A stretch of DNA of 64,000 bases from Phallusia mammillata. Its lineage: Eukaryota > Chordata > Ascidiacea > Phlebobranchia > Ascidiidae. Shown here in pieces: positions 49,801 through 60,800 of this stretch (position 1 is the first letter of the stretch; every line of letters begins with the position of its first letter). The position numbers and the translations under genes are program-made. Under the pieces are notes generated by a model that ran no database searches, was not told the origin of the DNA, and worked only from the letters and a program-made list of their open reading frames with translations. Location of the stretch: positions 119,793 through 183,792 of the forward strand of contig QLIY01000243.1 in assembly GCA_003260075.1 (NCBI GenBank), given 5' to 3'.

Positions 49801-50981
49801 CTTTAACATGGCTACACAGCAATCGCTAAACCAGATCAAGGCAACAAAAAGATTTAGGTACAGTACGAATCTGATTTAAACAATGCAGTAATCGTAAAAT
49901 AGTCCAGGAAGGGCAATTGGCACATTCTGGCCGTATTTGTGCTAAAGTTAGTGGCCAGGCAGCGTTGAATTGTAAAGGGCTTTGAACCGTTGTGTGTTGT
50001 ATTGTACGCTGGGTGGTTACCACAGGATTAAAAGCATTGTAAATAGAGGCGAACAAAAGACTGTCAGAACTTTAAACAGAAGTACTGTTCCTGGTTTGCT
50101 GTGATAACCTAAAACGTATGTGTTATAATTAATTTGAAGAGATCCATTGCCTTATTACTTGGGTTTTCTGGCGTCGTGACATGTCAAAGCTAAGGAAAAT
50201 CTTACGCCATCAAAATCGCCATGAAAGCCTAGCCTATGCGGCCAGAAACCACCATTTTTGTAACAAATCATACAAAAGCGCTGAGTTAAGGTATAAAAAT
50301 AGCTCCAGGTAGCATCATGAGTAAAAACAGTCGAGCAGCACAAAAAAGCCGTGGTGTATATCATCGATAATTGCAGACAGGTCAAACGCGTGCTTGCAAT
50401 CCCAACCAGGAAGCTATATTGGTTGGTAAGCAAGATCGTTTTTTTAAGCAGAGGTGGCAGTGGTGTTGTCGTTAATTACTTTTCAATGCGGTGGTGTTAT
50501 TGGGAATGTTACAGATCAAACCACAGTTAAAAGGGGGGGGGGGGTAATTACCTTTCGATGCGGTGGTGTTATTGGGAATGTTACAGATCAAACCACAGTT
50601 AAAAGTCGATGGCAAAGGCATGCGGCGAAATATTACGAATTAAGTATTTTTGGAAATTAAGTCACATTTCTCAGAAATGCTGGTCACGAAGGCAACTTCA
50701 CTGAGCTAGCATGTATATTACTCCATCATCATGTCGCCGAAACATACGGATTCGCCGAATAAAATACATGTAAAAAGTTATTCTCATTGAAAAGTGGACT
50801 GCTAATACTTGAAATGAAAGTCTCAATACCTTTACACTGTGTTGCAGTAATAACGTTTTTTATACGCTGTACAGCCTGCTTGGTTAACATAGGCAAGGAA
50901 TGGGATGAGCTTTAATTAAACAAACTGATTTAACAATGGTGCATTTCTGAACAAGTATAGGAAAGGACACAACTGAAGATC
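46837..50981. other. Intronic/intergenic DNA between the two nested genes
   Basis: No cadherin exon and no other gene could be supported here. It includes G10 joins at 47645-47654, 49718-49727 and 50533-50544, each with duplicated flanks. A weak inverted pair of AAACCAAACCGAATT-like sequences (about 47515 and 48065) may mark a decayed element. Confidence 0.4.
47645..47654. other. G10 assembly-join signature with flanking duplicate
   Basis: ATTCAGTGTCTCATCTATTA through GAAGAAAAGGAATATTT occurs just before and just after the run, with a single visible substitution (GCAGCAAAA versus GCACCAAAA). Confidence 0.85.
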
Positions 50982-53134
50982 ATGCCACCAAGTGACCGTG
51001 TGCTACATGTCCTGTGTTTATCGTTAACAGTGATAACAAGGTTGAGACCAGGTAAGCAATGTTTACAATATGTTTCATGGTAAAACATGGTGATCACATT
51101 TGTATTGAAACCAAAGCAGGATGTTTTGGATTTATTTTCAAACCCTGCATTTAATTGATGTTTTATAAATATGCCGTTTCCTGTCAGTTACTAATTTGTC
51201 AAACCGATAAACTCGTATTCATTTTGTTGGCGCGTGTCGGATATTTATAAAGTGGGGGGGGGGTGCTTTACTTAAACAAACTGATTTCACAATGGTGCAT
51301 TTCTGAACAAGTATAGGAAAGGACACAACTGAGAATCATGCCACCAAGTGACCGTGTGCTACAGGTCCTGTGTTTATCGTTAACAGTGATAACAACGTTA
51401 AGACCAGGTAAGCAATGTTTGCAATACGTTTCATGGTAAAGCATGGTGATCACATTTGTATTGAAACCAAAGCAGGATGTTTAGGATTTATTTTCAAACC
51501 CTGCATTTAATTGATGTTTCATAAATATGCCGTTTCCTGTCAGTTACTAATTTGTCAAACTGATAAACTCGTATTCATTTTGTTGGCGCGTGTCGGATAT
51601 TTATAAAGTAATGATAATGTGGGTTGATTAATCTTAGTTTCAACATGGTGCCTGGTGCTACTTATAAATGAATTGCATTAGTGTTAGTCACGCGAGTCGT
51701 GACATTTACGCAATGTTTCGGCCAACGACCAACGACAATCATGAATTCTATTGCAATTGCTGGTTGAAAACAAAAGCACAAAAAAGTAACCATCTGTATG
51801 ACATTTTCTGCCCATGTTTGAAATCTAAATTTAAGTTTGTTTGTTTTTTCAGTGTGTGCAGCTTCACAGCATGTTATAACACCCCCCGCGGGGGGGGGGA
51901 AGTTTTAATCATGAATTCTATTGCAATTGCTGGTTGAAAACAAAAGTACAAAAAAGTAACCATCTATATGAAATTTTCTGCCCATGTTTGAAATCTAAAT
52001 TCAAGTTGTTGTTTTTTTCAGTGTGTGCAGCTTCACAGCGTGTTATAACACCCCACGCCGCTACAACAATTCACTCGAATGACATGTCCCATAGCAACGT
52101 ATCTTCACACGGCAATGGGACGGCCCATGGCAACGGAACATCGCATGGCAACGCTCACCATGGTTTCGACCATCATCTGGTCACATGGTTGTCAGCTCTG
52201 GGCATGTTATGTGCAATTGCATTGTTTGGGGGGATATTTTTATATGTTTACAATAAGTAAGTACAGTAATACATATTTGAAAAACAATTAAGCATACAAG
52301 ATAAATGCTCATGACAAAAAAAGACTTTCGAAATTAGTACACGTACGATCACAGCCAAATTTGACATACAATCGCTTCAAACCTGAGATAGTGATTCAAC
52401 AAAGTCACTAAAGGGGGGGGGGTATGACAAAAAAATACTTTCGAAATTAGTACACGTACGATCACAGCCAAATTTGGCATACAATCGCTTCAAACCTGAG
52501 ATAGTGATTCAACAAAGTCACTCAATTTTTTTAAAATTAAACAGCCTTACAACAACAGCAAACAAAGAAGCGAAATGCTCAATGAAAGGTTCCCCATAGG
52601 GTGCTCCAAAACGCTTGAATGGCATTTATAACTGATATTAGTGTCCAGATACGACATATGGTACCCCTTAAATAGTACGCCATTCGAATTTTGTGCTGGG
52701 TTTGTGGAACCAGTAAGACTGTAATATCAAACAGTGATCATGTGTTGAAGTACGAAGTATATCGCGGTGAATTAGTTCGACAACGAACCTTATTTGCATA
52801 TTTTTTTCGCATGAGCAGATTTCACCTCCCAGCCAAGGAGGCGGAGAAGAAAAAAATGCTCACGAAGACAAAATCACCGAACACTTCACCAGGAATAATC
52901 GGAATCGGTCCAGCTCCCGTCAAGGTCAAACCTTCACCGACAAATCACTATGACGTCACGGTTGACGTCATCCACGCAAAAGACGATCACGTGAGCGTGG
53001 TGGCGATAGACGAACACAGCAAAGACCCTGATACGCCAGGCACATCCAGTCAAGAAAACGACGTACCTGATCATATGCCGCCTGACTATCACACACTGGT
53101 TTTAAATACTGCTGACAAGGAAGATTCAGCTTAA
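50982..53134 (+). CDS. Small single-pass membrane protein, His/Gly/Asn-rich ectodomain, PPxY tail
   Basis: Exon 1 is present twice, 50982-51051 and 51338-51407, on either side of a G10 run. Exon 2 is 52022-52256 and exon 3 is 52819-53134. Using one exon 1, the CDS is 621 nt, 206 residues plus TAA. Residues 1-23 look like a signal peptide (VLHVLCLSLTVIT). The short ectodomain has repeated Ser-His-Gly-Asn units (SHGNGTAHGNGTSHGN) with sequons. A TM helix follows (LVTWLSALGMLCAIALFGGI). The cytoplasmic tail is Lys-rich and then acidic, with a PPDY motif at about 189-192, a possible WW-domain ligand. It is nested on the opposite strand in cadherin intron 12. No family is recognised. The exon-1 copies differ in two residues (His/Gln, Arg/Thr) and are probably alleles. 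Confidence 0.75.
51254..51263. other. G10 join duplicating exon 1 of the nested His-rich gene
   Basis: About 350 bp (from AAACAAACTGATTT before exon 1 to GATATTTATAAAGT) are present at about 50918-51253 and again at about 51274-51609, with scattered substitutions. A second join at 51890-51899 similarly duplicates the start of exon 2 (partial copy at about 51852-51887). Confidence 0.85.
52413..52422. other. G10 assembly-join signature with flanking duplicate
   Basis: ATGACAAAAAAAGACTTTCG through CAACAAAGTCACT is repeated on both sides of the run with two visible substitutions. It lies in intron 2 of the nested His-rich gene. Confidence 0.85.
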
Positions 53135-54290
53135 GTACAAGAGTTAGTTTAACCACAGAACAAGTGGTGCTTGGATTGCATATGCAGCTAAAGTTGCACA
53201 TTTACTGCCAAAAGTACGATAAATCTTGATATAAAACGACTTTAATATTAAACTGCACTATAGGATAATTTTCAGCACTTAAGAAAGCTAGAACAAATTG
53301 AAATTGAATTTTTGGAATTAAACGACTTCAATACCGAATCTTGGAACCATGGCGACTGAAACAATTTGCCCTGGGAACTATGCATACGAGTCACCGTGTT
53401 AGATGCTTTGCGGTACAAAGTGGCTCTTGTTCTTCGCAGTACGAGTATTGCACTTTGAACTGTTATTTGTTTTTGAGTTTTAAGTTGAAGATTTTCTTTG
53501 AACATTTATTCATCGAAAACACAAAGACTTTTCTATTTTTTTGTCTTATGTTGCATTTTATCATAGCATTTTGGGGTGCCCCTGCGTGGTAATAAGCTCC
53601 AGAGCGGAGCAAATTATATGTTGAATGTTGCATTTTTTTCGAATAGTTTTGCTCCCAAAATATTAGTTATGACGCTGGCCTTAATTCGGTGCCATTACGA
53701 CTATTTAAAAATCGTTGCAATCAACAGAAGTACCCATGATAACATATCGTTGCTATATGTGCGTTTGGTCGTAAAAGCTTTTGTTCGTTTTCCAAAGTAC
53801 TGTGTTGTGTGTGTGCTTGTTTACACGCCTCAAAATACCCTTAGTAAATGGAGACGAAAGAAAATCTGGCTTCAGTCAAGTTAAAGGCTGCAACATTGCC
53901 AATGAAAAAAATCATAAAAGCAGATACAACAACTCAGTTACGTCAGCAGTGAGATTCCACTTGAGTAAATTTTCGCGGTAACAAGATTTAACACTGGAGA
54001 TTTACAAAACACTTGCTTTTGGAAAACATAACCAGGTTGATTTTACAAAGGTTACGCTAGGTTTGTCCCTTGTGGATCACGCAAAAAAAATGAAAGACGT
54101 CTGGTCGTTTGGTGAACAGTTATCCTTTATCTAAATACTTCAAATTTACAAACTGACCTGTCTGTGATTCAATGTCAAAATTTTCGCCGTCAATGGAGAA
54201 ATGGTTAATTCTACTGTCAGCTGAACGATCTGCATCCGATGAGAGCAAGGTTATTACACGACTTCCAACGGGCAAATCCTCCGGAATATC

Positions 54291-54301
54291 GGGGGGGGGG
54301 G
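54291..54301. other. G11 join duplicating cadherin exon 12
   Basis: About 660 bp (53625-54290) recur at 54302-54945 with SNPs and short indels. The left copy carries exon 12 from its 3' end (54158) up to the codons for IPEDLPVGS, then hits the G run. The complete exon is at 54807-54987. A third partial copy (the 5' end of the exon) is at 55209-55255, after the join at 55199-55208. Confidence 0.88.
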
Positions 54302-54806
54302 TTGTTGCATTTTTTTCGAATAGTTTTGCTCCCAAAATATTATGACGCTAGCCTTAATTCGGTGCCATTACGACAATTTAAAAATCGTTGCAATCAACAG
54401 AAGTACGCATGATAACATATCGTTGCTATAAGTGCGTTTGGTCGTAAACGTTTTTGTTCGTTTTACAAAGTACTGTGTTGTGTGTGTGCTTGTTTACACG
54501 CCTTAAAATACCCTTAGTAAATGGAGACGAAAGAAAATCTGGCTTCAGTCAAGTTAGAGGCTGCAACATTGCTAATAATCGCAACGAAAAAGCAGATACA
54601 ACAACTGAGTTGCTACAAATCAGCAGTGAGCTAGGATTCTACTTGTGTAAATGTTCGCAGTAACAAGATATAACACTGAAGATTTACATTACAGTTGCTT
54701 CTGGCAAACATAACCAGGATACGCTATCCCTTGTGGACTACGCAAAAAATTCAAAGACGTCTGGTCCACAGTTATCCCCAAAATACTTCAAATGTTTAAA
54801 ACTGAC

Positions 54807-57800
54807 CTGTCTGTGATTCAATGTCAAAATTTTCGCCGTCAATCGAGAAATGGTTAATTCTATTGTCAGCTGAACGATCTGCATCCGATGAAAGCAAGGT
54901 TATTACACGACTTCCAACGGGCAAATCCTCCGGAATATCGACTTCATATATTGATTGGTTAAACTGCGGTGGGTTGTCGTCAACGTCCTGTAACGGTAGA
55001 AGTTGTTACTTTGTGTGTGGTTCTATTCAGTACAAGGTACATAATAATGGTAAGTATTAATATTGGTAAGATCGAGTAAAATTTTTTTTTTTCAAGAATC
55101 ACGACTTGAAGTGATTTTTTAATCGGTATTTTTTTAGCATAGAAAAGAACTATGCTGGGATATTTCACAGCTTAACAGGTCCATATTACATAACACGAGG
55201 GGGGGGGGACTTCATATATTGATTGGTTAAACTGCGGTGGGTTGTCGTCAACGTCCTGTAACGGTAGAAGTTTTTACTTTGTGTGTGGTTCTTTACAGTA
55301 CAAGGTAAATAATAATGGAAAGTATTAATATTGGTAAGATCGAGTAAAATATTTTTTTCAAGAATCACGACTTGGAAGTGATTTTTTAATCGGTATTTTT
55401 TTAGCATAGAAAAGAACTATATGCTGGGATATTTCACAGCTTAACAGGTCCATATTACATAACACGAAGTTATAACCGGCCGATTTTTTTCCAATTATGC
55501 TTACAGCCTATACCAGGTACAAGAATCATGTATGCAATGGGATTCGACCCCATGACTTAGAAACCAAAACCATCTTTCATACCAAAAGTTTCTGTACACA
55601 ATCTTGTATACCATACACCATCACACCATCTTGTGGTTGTATACCAACCATGGGGGGGGGGGTATAACCGGCCGATTTTTTTCCAATTATGCTTACAGCA
55701 TATACCAGGTACAAGAATCATGTATGCAATGGGATTCGAACCGATGACTTAGAAACCAAAACCATCTTTCATACCAAAAGTTTCTGTACACGGGGGGGGG
55801 GCTTGCATACCAATTTAGGATCAAGTGTAGAGACGGACATCTTGTTTAGTTTGCGATATGACAAGTCAAATATCGCTTAATGGTAAACGATCGTAGGTGA
55901 TAAAAAAATGGTGATTATTTGTCAAATAATAAAATGTGTTAAGTTTCAACTTACATCCACAACCACAACGATATTGGCCTCATCAAAAAGTTGGTGATTA
56001 TTGGCATCCACAGCTTGCACGGTTAAGTTGTAAACTTCATCAACATCTGGTACGTCTACGTCAATAGACCGTTCAACACTGAGTAAACCGCTGTTAGGAT
56101 CCAAGCTAAAAGTTCCATTGAAATTGTCCAATAAACGAAAGAACATGCTGAAATTTGAAGTACTATCAGCATCATGGACCTTAATAAAACAAAAAAATAT
56201 CTCTATACAATTGAAAAATCTTTTTTGGAAAACCCACACACTTTTAAGGTCATGACTTCGGCACCAGTAGTTTCCTCTGTCACGTGGTATTGCTCTAACC
56301 AATCAGACCGTTCCAACACAGGGGCGTTGTCATTTAAATCCTCCACACTCAGTGTTACTTGGACTGGCTTAGAATATTGGATGGTTTCCCCATACGTGAT
56401 AATGGCGTAAACGCACAGCGCATAAGCACTGGTTTCTTCACGGTCAAGTGGCTCCGTTGTGTAAATCGTTCCACTTGTTGGTTGAATACTAAACCGTCTA
56501 TAAACCATAAGAGATATATGCTATAAATTACGCAGTGTATACGTCAACATTCTTTAACACTCAGGTTTATATTAAAATACAGTAGGTTACGTCAGGCTTA
56601 TTACAAGCGTTGTGCCCAATCAGCCGGTCACCAAGCATTACTACATATGGTACGGCATAGGAAAACTAAAAATCAGCCTGCGGTGGAATTCGAACCCACG
56701 ACAGAAGTATTTCTTGGGATTCGCGTTCTACCAACTGAGCTACGCAGGCTCAGTGGAAAATCCGCCGAAAGTCGAATCACAACCACCGTTGCCTGACTCG
56801 TGTGCTGCACATGTCAGCTTCGTAGCAGGGATTTGTCAGGTCAAACATTAATAAGTTAAGATGACGATAAATTTATCTATCTTCAGGTCAACAATAAGTT
56901 TGATTAGCATGAAACTTGCAAAAACGTTTTCAGGTTAAGTTTATTTTTTATTTGGGTAGTTATCGGCAAAACAGTTTTGCTAGCAAGCAAGTTGTGTGCG
57001 GTTTTGTAGGAATATAAGGGTACCTGTTTGAAGAACACAATTCGTAGACCACATCAGCTGCAGGATTCAGGCCCATTTCGTCCAACTAAAACAAAATTAC
57101 ATTAAAGAGGGTAAAAGTGTTAGACATATCTAGTACATACCTGCACCATACCAACAGTGGTATTGGTCGGTTCGTTTTCGTCGACTTCAAAGTAGTAGTG
57201 GGTTGCGTTAAAAGTTGGCGAGTTTATGTGATCTTCCTTGACAGTTATGTTTATGGTGGTAAAAGATGACTAAAATAAACAAAAAATATTTGGTTCTTTC
57301 GAAAGTAAAATGATACGGAACAATAAAAACACCCAAGAATATTTAAAATCATGCCTTCACAGTCAAGGTGAACATACATAATGAAGTACTGTAAAGTGGT
57401 ATCATTGAATTTATAGTACATGTAAGGTGTAAAGCAGTGGTGGCCAACCTATGGCGCATGCGCCAAACGTGGCGCATTGCATGATTAGAAAGGGCGCATT
57501 GCCTTCTTTTGATAATCATGAAAACCAAATTAATAAACTATAAAATTAATAAAGTAAGCCAGCCCTGTTAATTATATAGTTTATCAGAGTTCTTTTTTGC
57601 TTAATAGTTCTTATTACTTATTACTATCCTTCTCATGCGAAAGTTGTTTCTTTCTCTTTCTCTCTATATACAAGAAGTAGTCATAGAAGGTGGGGTTACG
57701 AGACATTTATGGCGCATCCAACACAGTATGTTAAAAAGTTGGCGAATGGTATGTAGAAGGTTGGCCACCCCTGGTGTAAAGCATACGCACTAAAATCAGG

Positions 57801-60800
57801 CTATAGTAACAACAACAAACATATTACACTTACAAACTGCCCGTCAGCGGCCTCAACCGTCAGCAAATACGGTTCATAACTTAACAGTTCGCGGGTTCGA
57901 ACCTCAGCCCAGTCATCGCGGACAATAAGCTCAAACGGTATTTCATCGTCAGTGAACGTGTACGACAAATTGTGATTAGAAGCATCAGGATCTTTGGCTG
58001 ACAACACTAGCACCAATGCACCGGGTACAGAAGATTTACTGACATTGGTAAAATAGACAAGTTGCGTGAAAACTGGAGGATGCTCGTTAACGTCTTCGAC
58101 TTTTATATTGACAATGCAAAAGTCGCGCCTGTAACAAAATGGTTTCAAATAACGTATATCAGTGTGACGTCAATAATTGGGCCCTTTTCTACCTTCCCTT
58201 TCTGTGTATTAAAAAGAGTTTGTTTCCGCTTGTGCATTATTCATTTTACACTGATGATGATAGATGTTTTAGTCGGAACGTTTGCTTAATATAATGTCTA
58301 AGTTTTATTCTACATAGCTGGCATTTTTGTTTATAGCAAAGCTACTTTTCAAGTCCGTATCTTGTGTACATCGGTTAAATATTACAAAACCAAGGACCAT
58401 GTACAAATAAAACGTACAGACTTAAAAACGTAGAAAGGTTTCAGGACTCGCTGGGATACAGCAAAGCCTAATTGACCGACATATAAATAGTTTATCAATA
58501 AAAGCAAGACCTAAAAGAGTACCAGAAAGGTTTTCACAAACGTGTTTTATTTAACTCGTATAACAACGTGATTGGTTGTACATCTACGATACAAGTATAT
58601 TCCTCACCTTGCATCTGAATCTGTGACAATTACAACAAAGGAATGTGATTGATCGGATTCAGCGTCCAGTTTACTGGCAAGTATAACTTCTCCACTTTGC
58701 AAAATATCAAAAAAACCTTCATCACCAAAAAGTGAATACGTAAGAAGGCTGTTGCTCTCATTAACATCCAAGTCCGAAGCGTTCAACTGAAATACGGAAA
58801 TGTAACTTGTTTATCTTTTACATAAAGGTATTTTGATGCCAAAAGTCATCTAACACAAAAATAGGTAAAAAAAATTTTTTTGGGGTATTTTTTTAAATTA
58901 TCAGTTGAGAAAATCAAGACCGTAATTTTTATTTGATTCTCTGAAACGAATGGTCAATAAATTAGCACAAACAGCTTTATCAACCTGGTTTCTATCTACC
59001 TTTGTAACCAATGATCCTATGGTAGCATTTTCTTTTATAACAGCAGTAAGGCCGCGGACTGGGAATGAAGGAGAATTGTCGTTTAAGTCCCGGATGTTGA
59101 GTGTAAGATTGCGTCCATCACTTTTAAATTGCTCAACAGTGTTGCTCTCTTCCACATGCACCTTGTCCATTAAAATATTACTTTCCTCACAAGTCAAGTT
59201 TTCGAAAATCAAGATGTACAGAAACCACTATATCACAATTATTAGTACTGAAGAGCAAAATGATTCTAAAAACCGCCAACCCAGACCAGATACAGAAACC
59301 GCTTTATCTGGTCAGAGACGGTTTAAAGCTCAGAGAATAATACTGAACACGATACATTGCAGATGAAATTTTTTTAGTGAATGAACCAGTCACTGCCGTT
59401 TAAAAAAATAGGAATATTATTTACCCGTAAATTGTTTTGTTTTTTAATAAACGAGCTTTCTACCGATTTACAGTTATTTTTATGAGAAATATATGACATA
59501 AACAGTAAAATAAAACAGCTTGGTACAGACATTATCGAAAGGTGTAAGTTAAAATGCAATTGATCATATTATTGGCAAGGACTAATACCTGGAAAATCAT
59601 TTGGGTAACAATCTCGGCGTCAAGTAAGCTGTTGTTCGTTACAACGATTACACCGGTGTCTTGCTTCACCGCTAACACACCGGAAGGTTTTATGTTGTAA
59701 CGAAACTCAGTCAGATCGTCCTATCAAAAAAATCATGTAGTTTAAGCACCTAGGTATACGTATGATGCAAAAAATAATATTACATAACCTACCAAGTCTT
59801 GAGCAATTATGCGCGTCACGTAGCTCCCTGGGGGTGAATTTTCATCGACAGTCACCTGATCCGCTTCGAGCAATGCGATTGGCTGATTGTCGTTTACGTC
59901 TTCGATGTCAATGACCAACAGACAGAGATCTGACTTATCCACGTCGTCAACTTGTGAAGCCTACAAATGTATGAGTATGAGACGGCAAAATAATATTTAA
60001 TGACCATGTTAATCAAACAGTTTATTTGTTCGGCTAATAACAGGTTTATTAGGAACTGTTTTCTATTAGACGTGGCCCCATGTAAACTAAATTCAAAATA
60101 CCTAAGAAGCCAGGATTATCGTTTAAGGAAAGCGACAAGAAAAATTTTGCTTAACGTCGAAAACTGTTGGGGTTATCACAAGTTAACTATCCCACCATAT
60201 ACAAGAGCTCGAAGTTTTAGTAACTGTCACATGTACTAGGCCGAATGTGGGGCCCACAATGCTACTGCGTTTACAAGTCATGGGGCTGATGAGTTGTGCA
60301 CAAAGACGCAATTAGTTCAACTTTCGCATAAACAAGTTATGTTTTCGACGTTAATACTAAACTAAAGAAAGGGGATTTTAAACGCCTTCGAACCGGCCGT
60401 TACAACATAAGTGTTGCAGGTTTTGCAATACAAAAAGTTTTTGGCCATCGTTGTGATATGCACCAAACAGCGAACGGGCATAACCTTAGCGTGCAGTGCT
60501 TTTTAAGGTTTTATGCAATAAAAAACAAAGGTTTTATCGTTTTATGCAATAAAACATTATTTTATTTCTACAAAGTTAAGCATACCTTTATCAACAAGGA
60601 GACTGATTTGGTAATTTCGCGATCGATAGATTTCACCATGGTAACTGTTCCGCTTTGACGATCAACTACAAAATAGTCCGAGTATTCTGAAATTTAAGCA
60701 AGGATGTAGTTAAAACAAAGTATACAATACAGTATTTACCGTATTTACCACTTGTGACAGAATACACAACAACATATGCAAGCATAAAATACAAAGACAT
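54807..60800 (-). CDS. Large transmembrane cadherin, 5' part (exons 1-12)
   Basis: Exons: 60800-60749, 60686-60586, 59960-59793, 59720-59589, 59185-59000, 58786-58608, 58128-57834, 57269-57141, 57085-57024, 56497-56242, 56179-55955, 54987-54807. They chain in phase to about residue 655. Exon 1 encodes a signal peptide (MSLYFMLAYVVVYSVTS). EC linkers seen are DVNDNQP, DLNDNSP, DVNEHPP, DLNDNAP and DVDDNPP, with the usual xVxENxPxG and FxIDxxSG strands. The first EC after the signal peptide is only about half length, so a 5' exon may be missed or EC1 is truncated. The exon 12 to exon 13 join is clean (ESQTG|EIRLLRKL) but crosses an intron of about 14.6 kb. The protein is a calcium-dependent adhesion or tip-link-type cadherin at the cell surface. 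Its closest architecture is the CDH23/PCDH15/CDHR group, by inference. Confidence 0.88.
55652..55801. other. Two G-run joins around a duplicated tRNA-like stretch
   Basis: Runs at 55652-55662 and 55792-55801. The block starting TATAACCGGCCGATTTTTTTC appears before and after the first run. It contains a pol III B-box-like motif on the minus strand (GGGGTCGAATCCC, or GGTTCGAATCCC in copy 2), so it may be a tRNA-derived repeat. Confidence 0.6.
56675..56750 (-). tRNA. tRNA-like gene or tRNA-derived sequence with abnormal anticodon arm
   Basis: On the minus strand the acceptor stem is GCCTGCG/CGCAGGC (perfect 7 bp). The A box is TAGCTCAGTTGGTAG, the T arm is GTGGG-TTCGAAT-TCCAC with B box GGTTCGAATTCC, and a T5 terminator follows within a few bases. 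The 25 nt between the D and T arms (GCGAATCCCAAGAAATACTT...) do not fold into a normal 5-bp, 7-nt anticodon arm, so no anticodon can be read. It may be a tRNA pseudogene or SINE head. It lies in the cadherin intron between exons 9 and 10. Confidence 0.55.
57435..57773. mobile_element. Small hAT-type element, 339 bp, TSD GTGTAAAG
   Basis: Ends are CAGTGGTGGCCAACCT and, inverted, CAGGGGTGGCCAACCT. Identical 8-bp duplications GTGTAAAG lie at 57427-57434 and 57774-57781. The interior carries GGCGCAT motifs near both ends and an AT-rich centre, with no transposase frame. It is inserted in the cadherin intron between exons 7 and 8. Confidence 0.9.

Noticed and set aside
51890-51899. G-quadruplex or transcriptional pause element next to the CCCCCCGCGGGGG palindrome
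   Set aside because: The G run is one of the constant-length joins and the flanks are duplicated. The apparent palindrome arises because the left contig ends in a native C-rich stretch.
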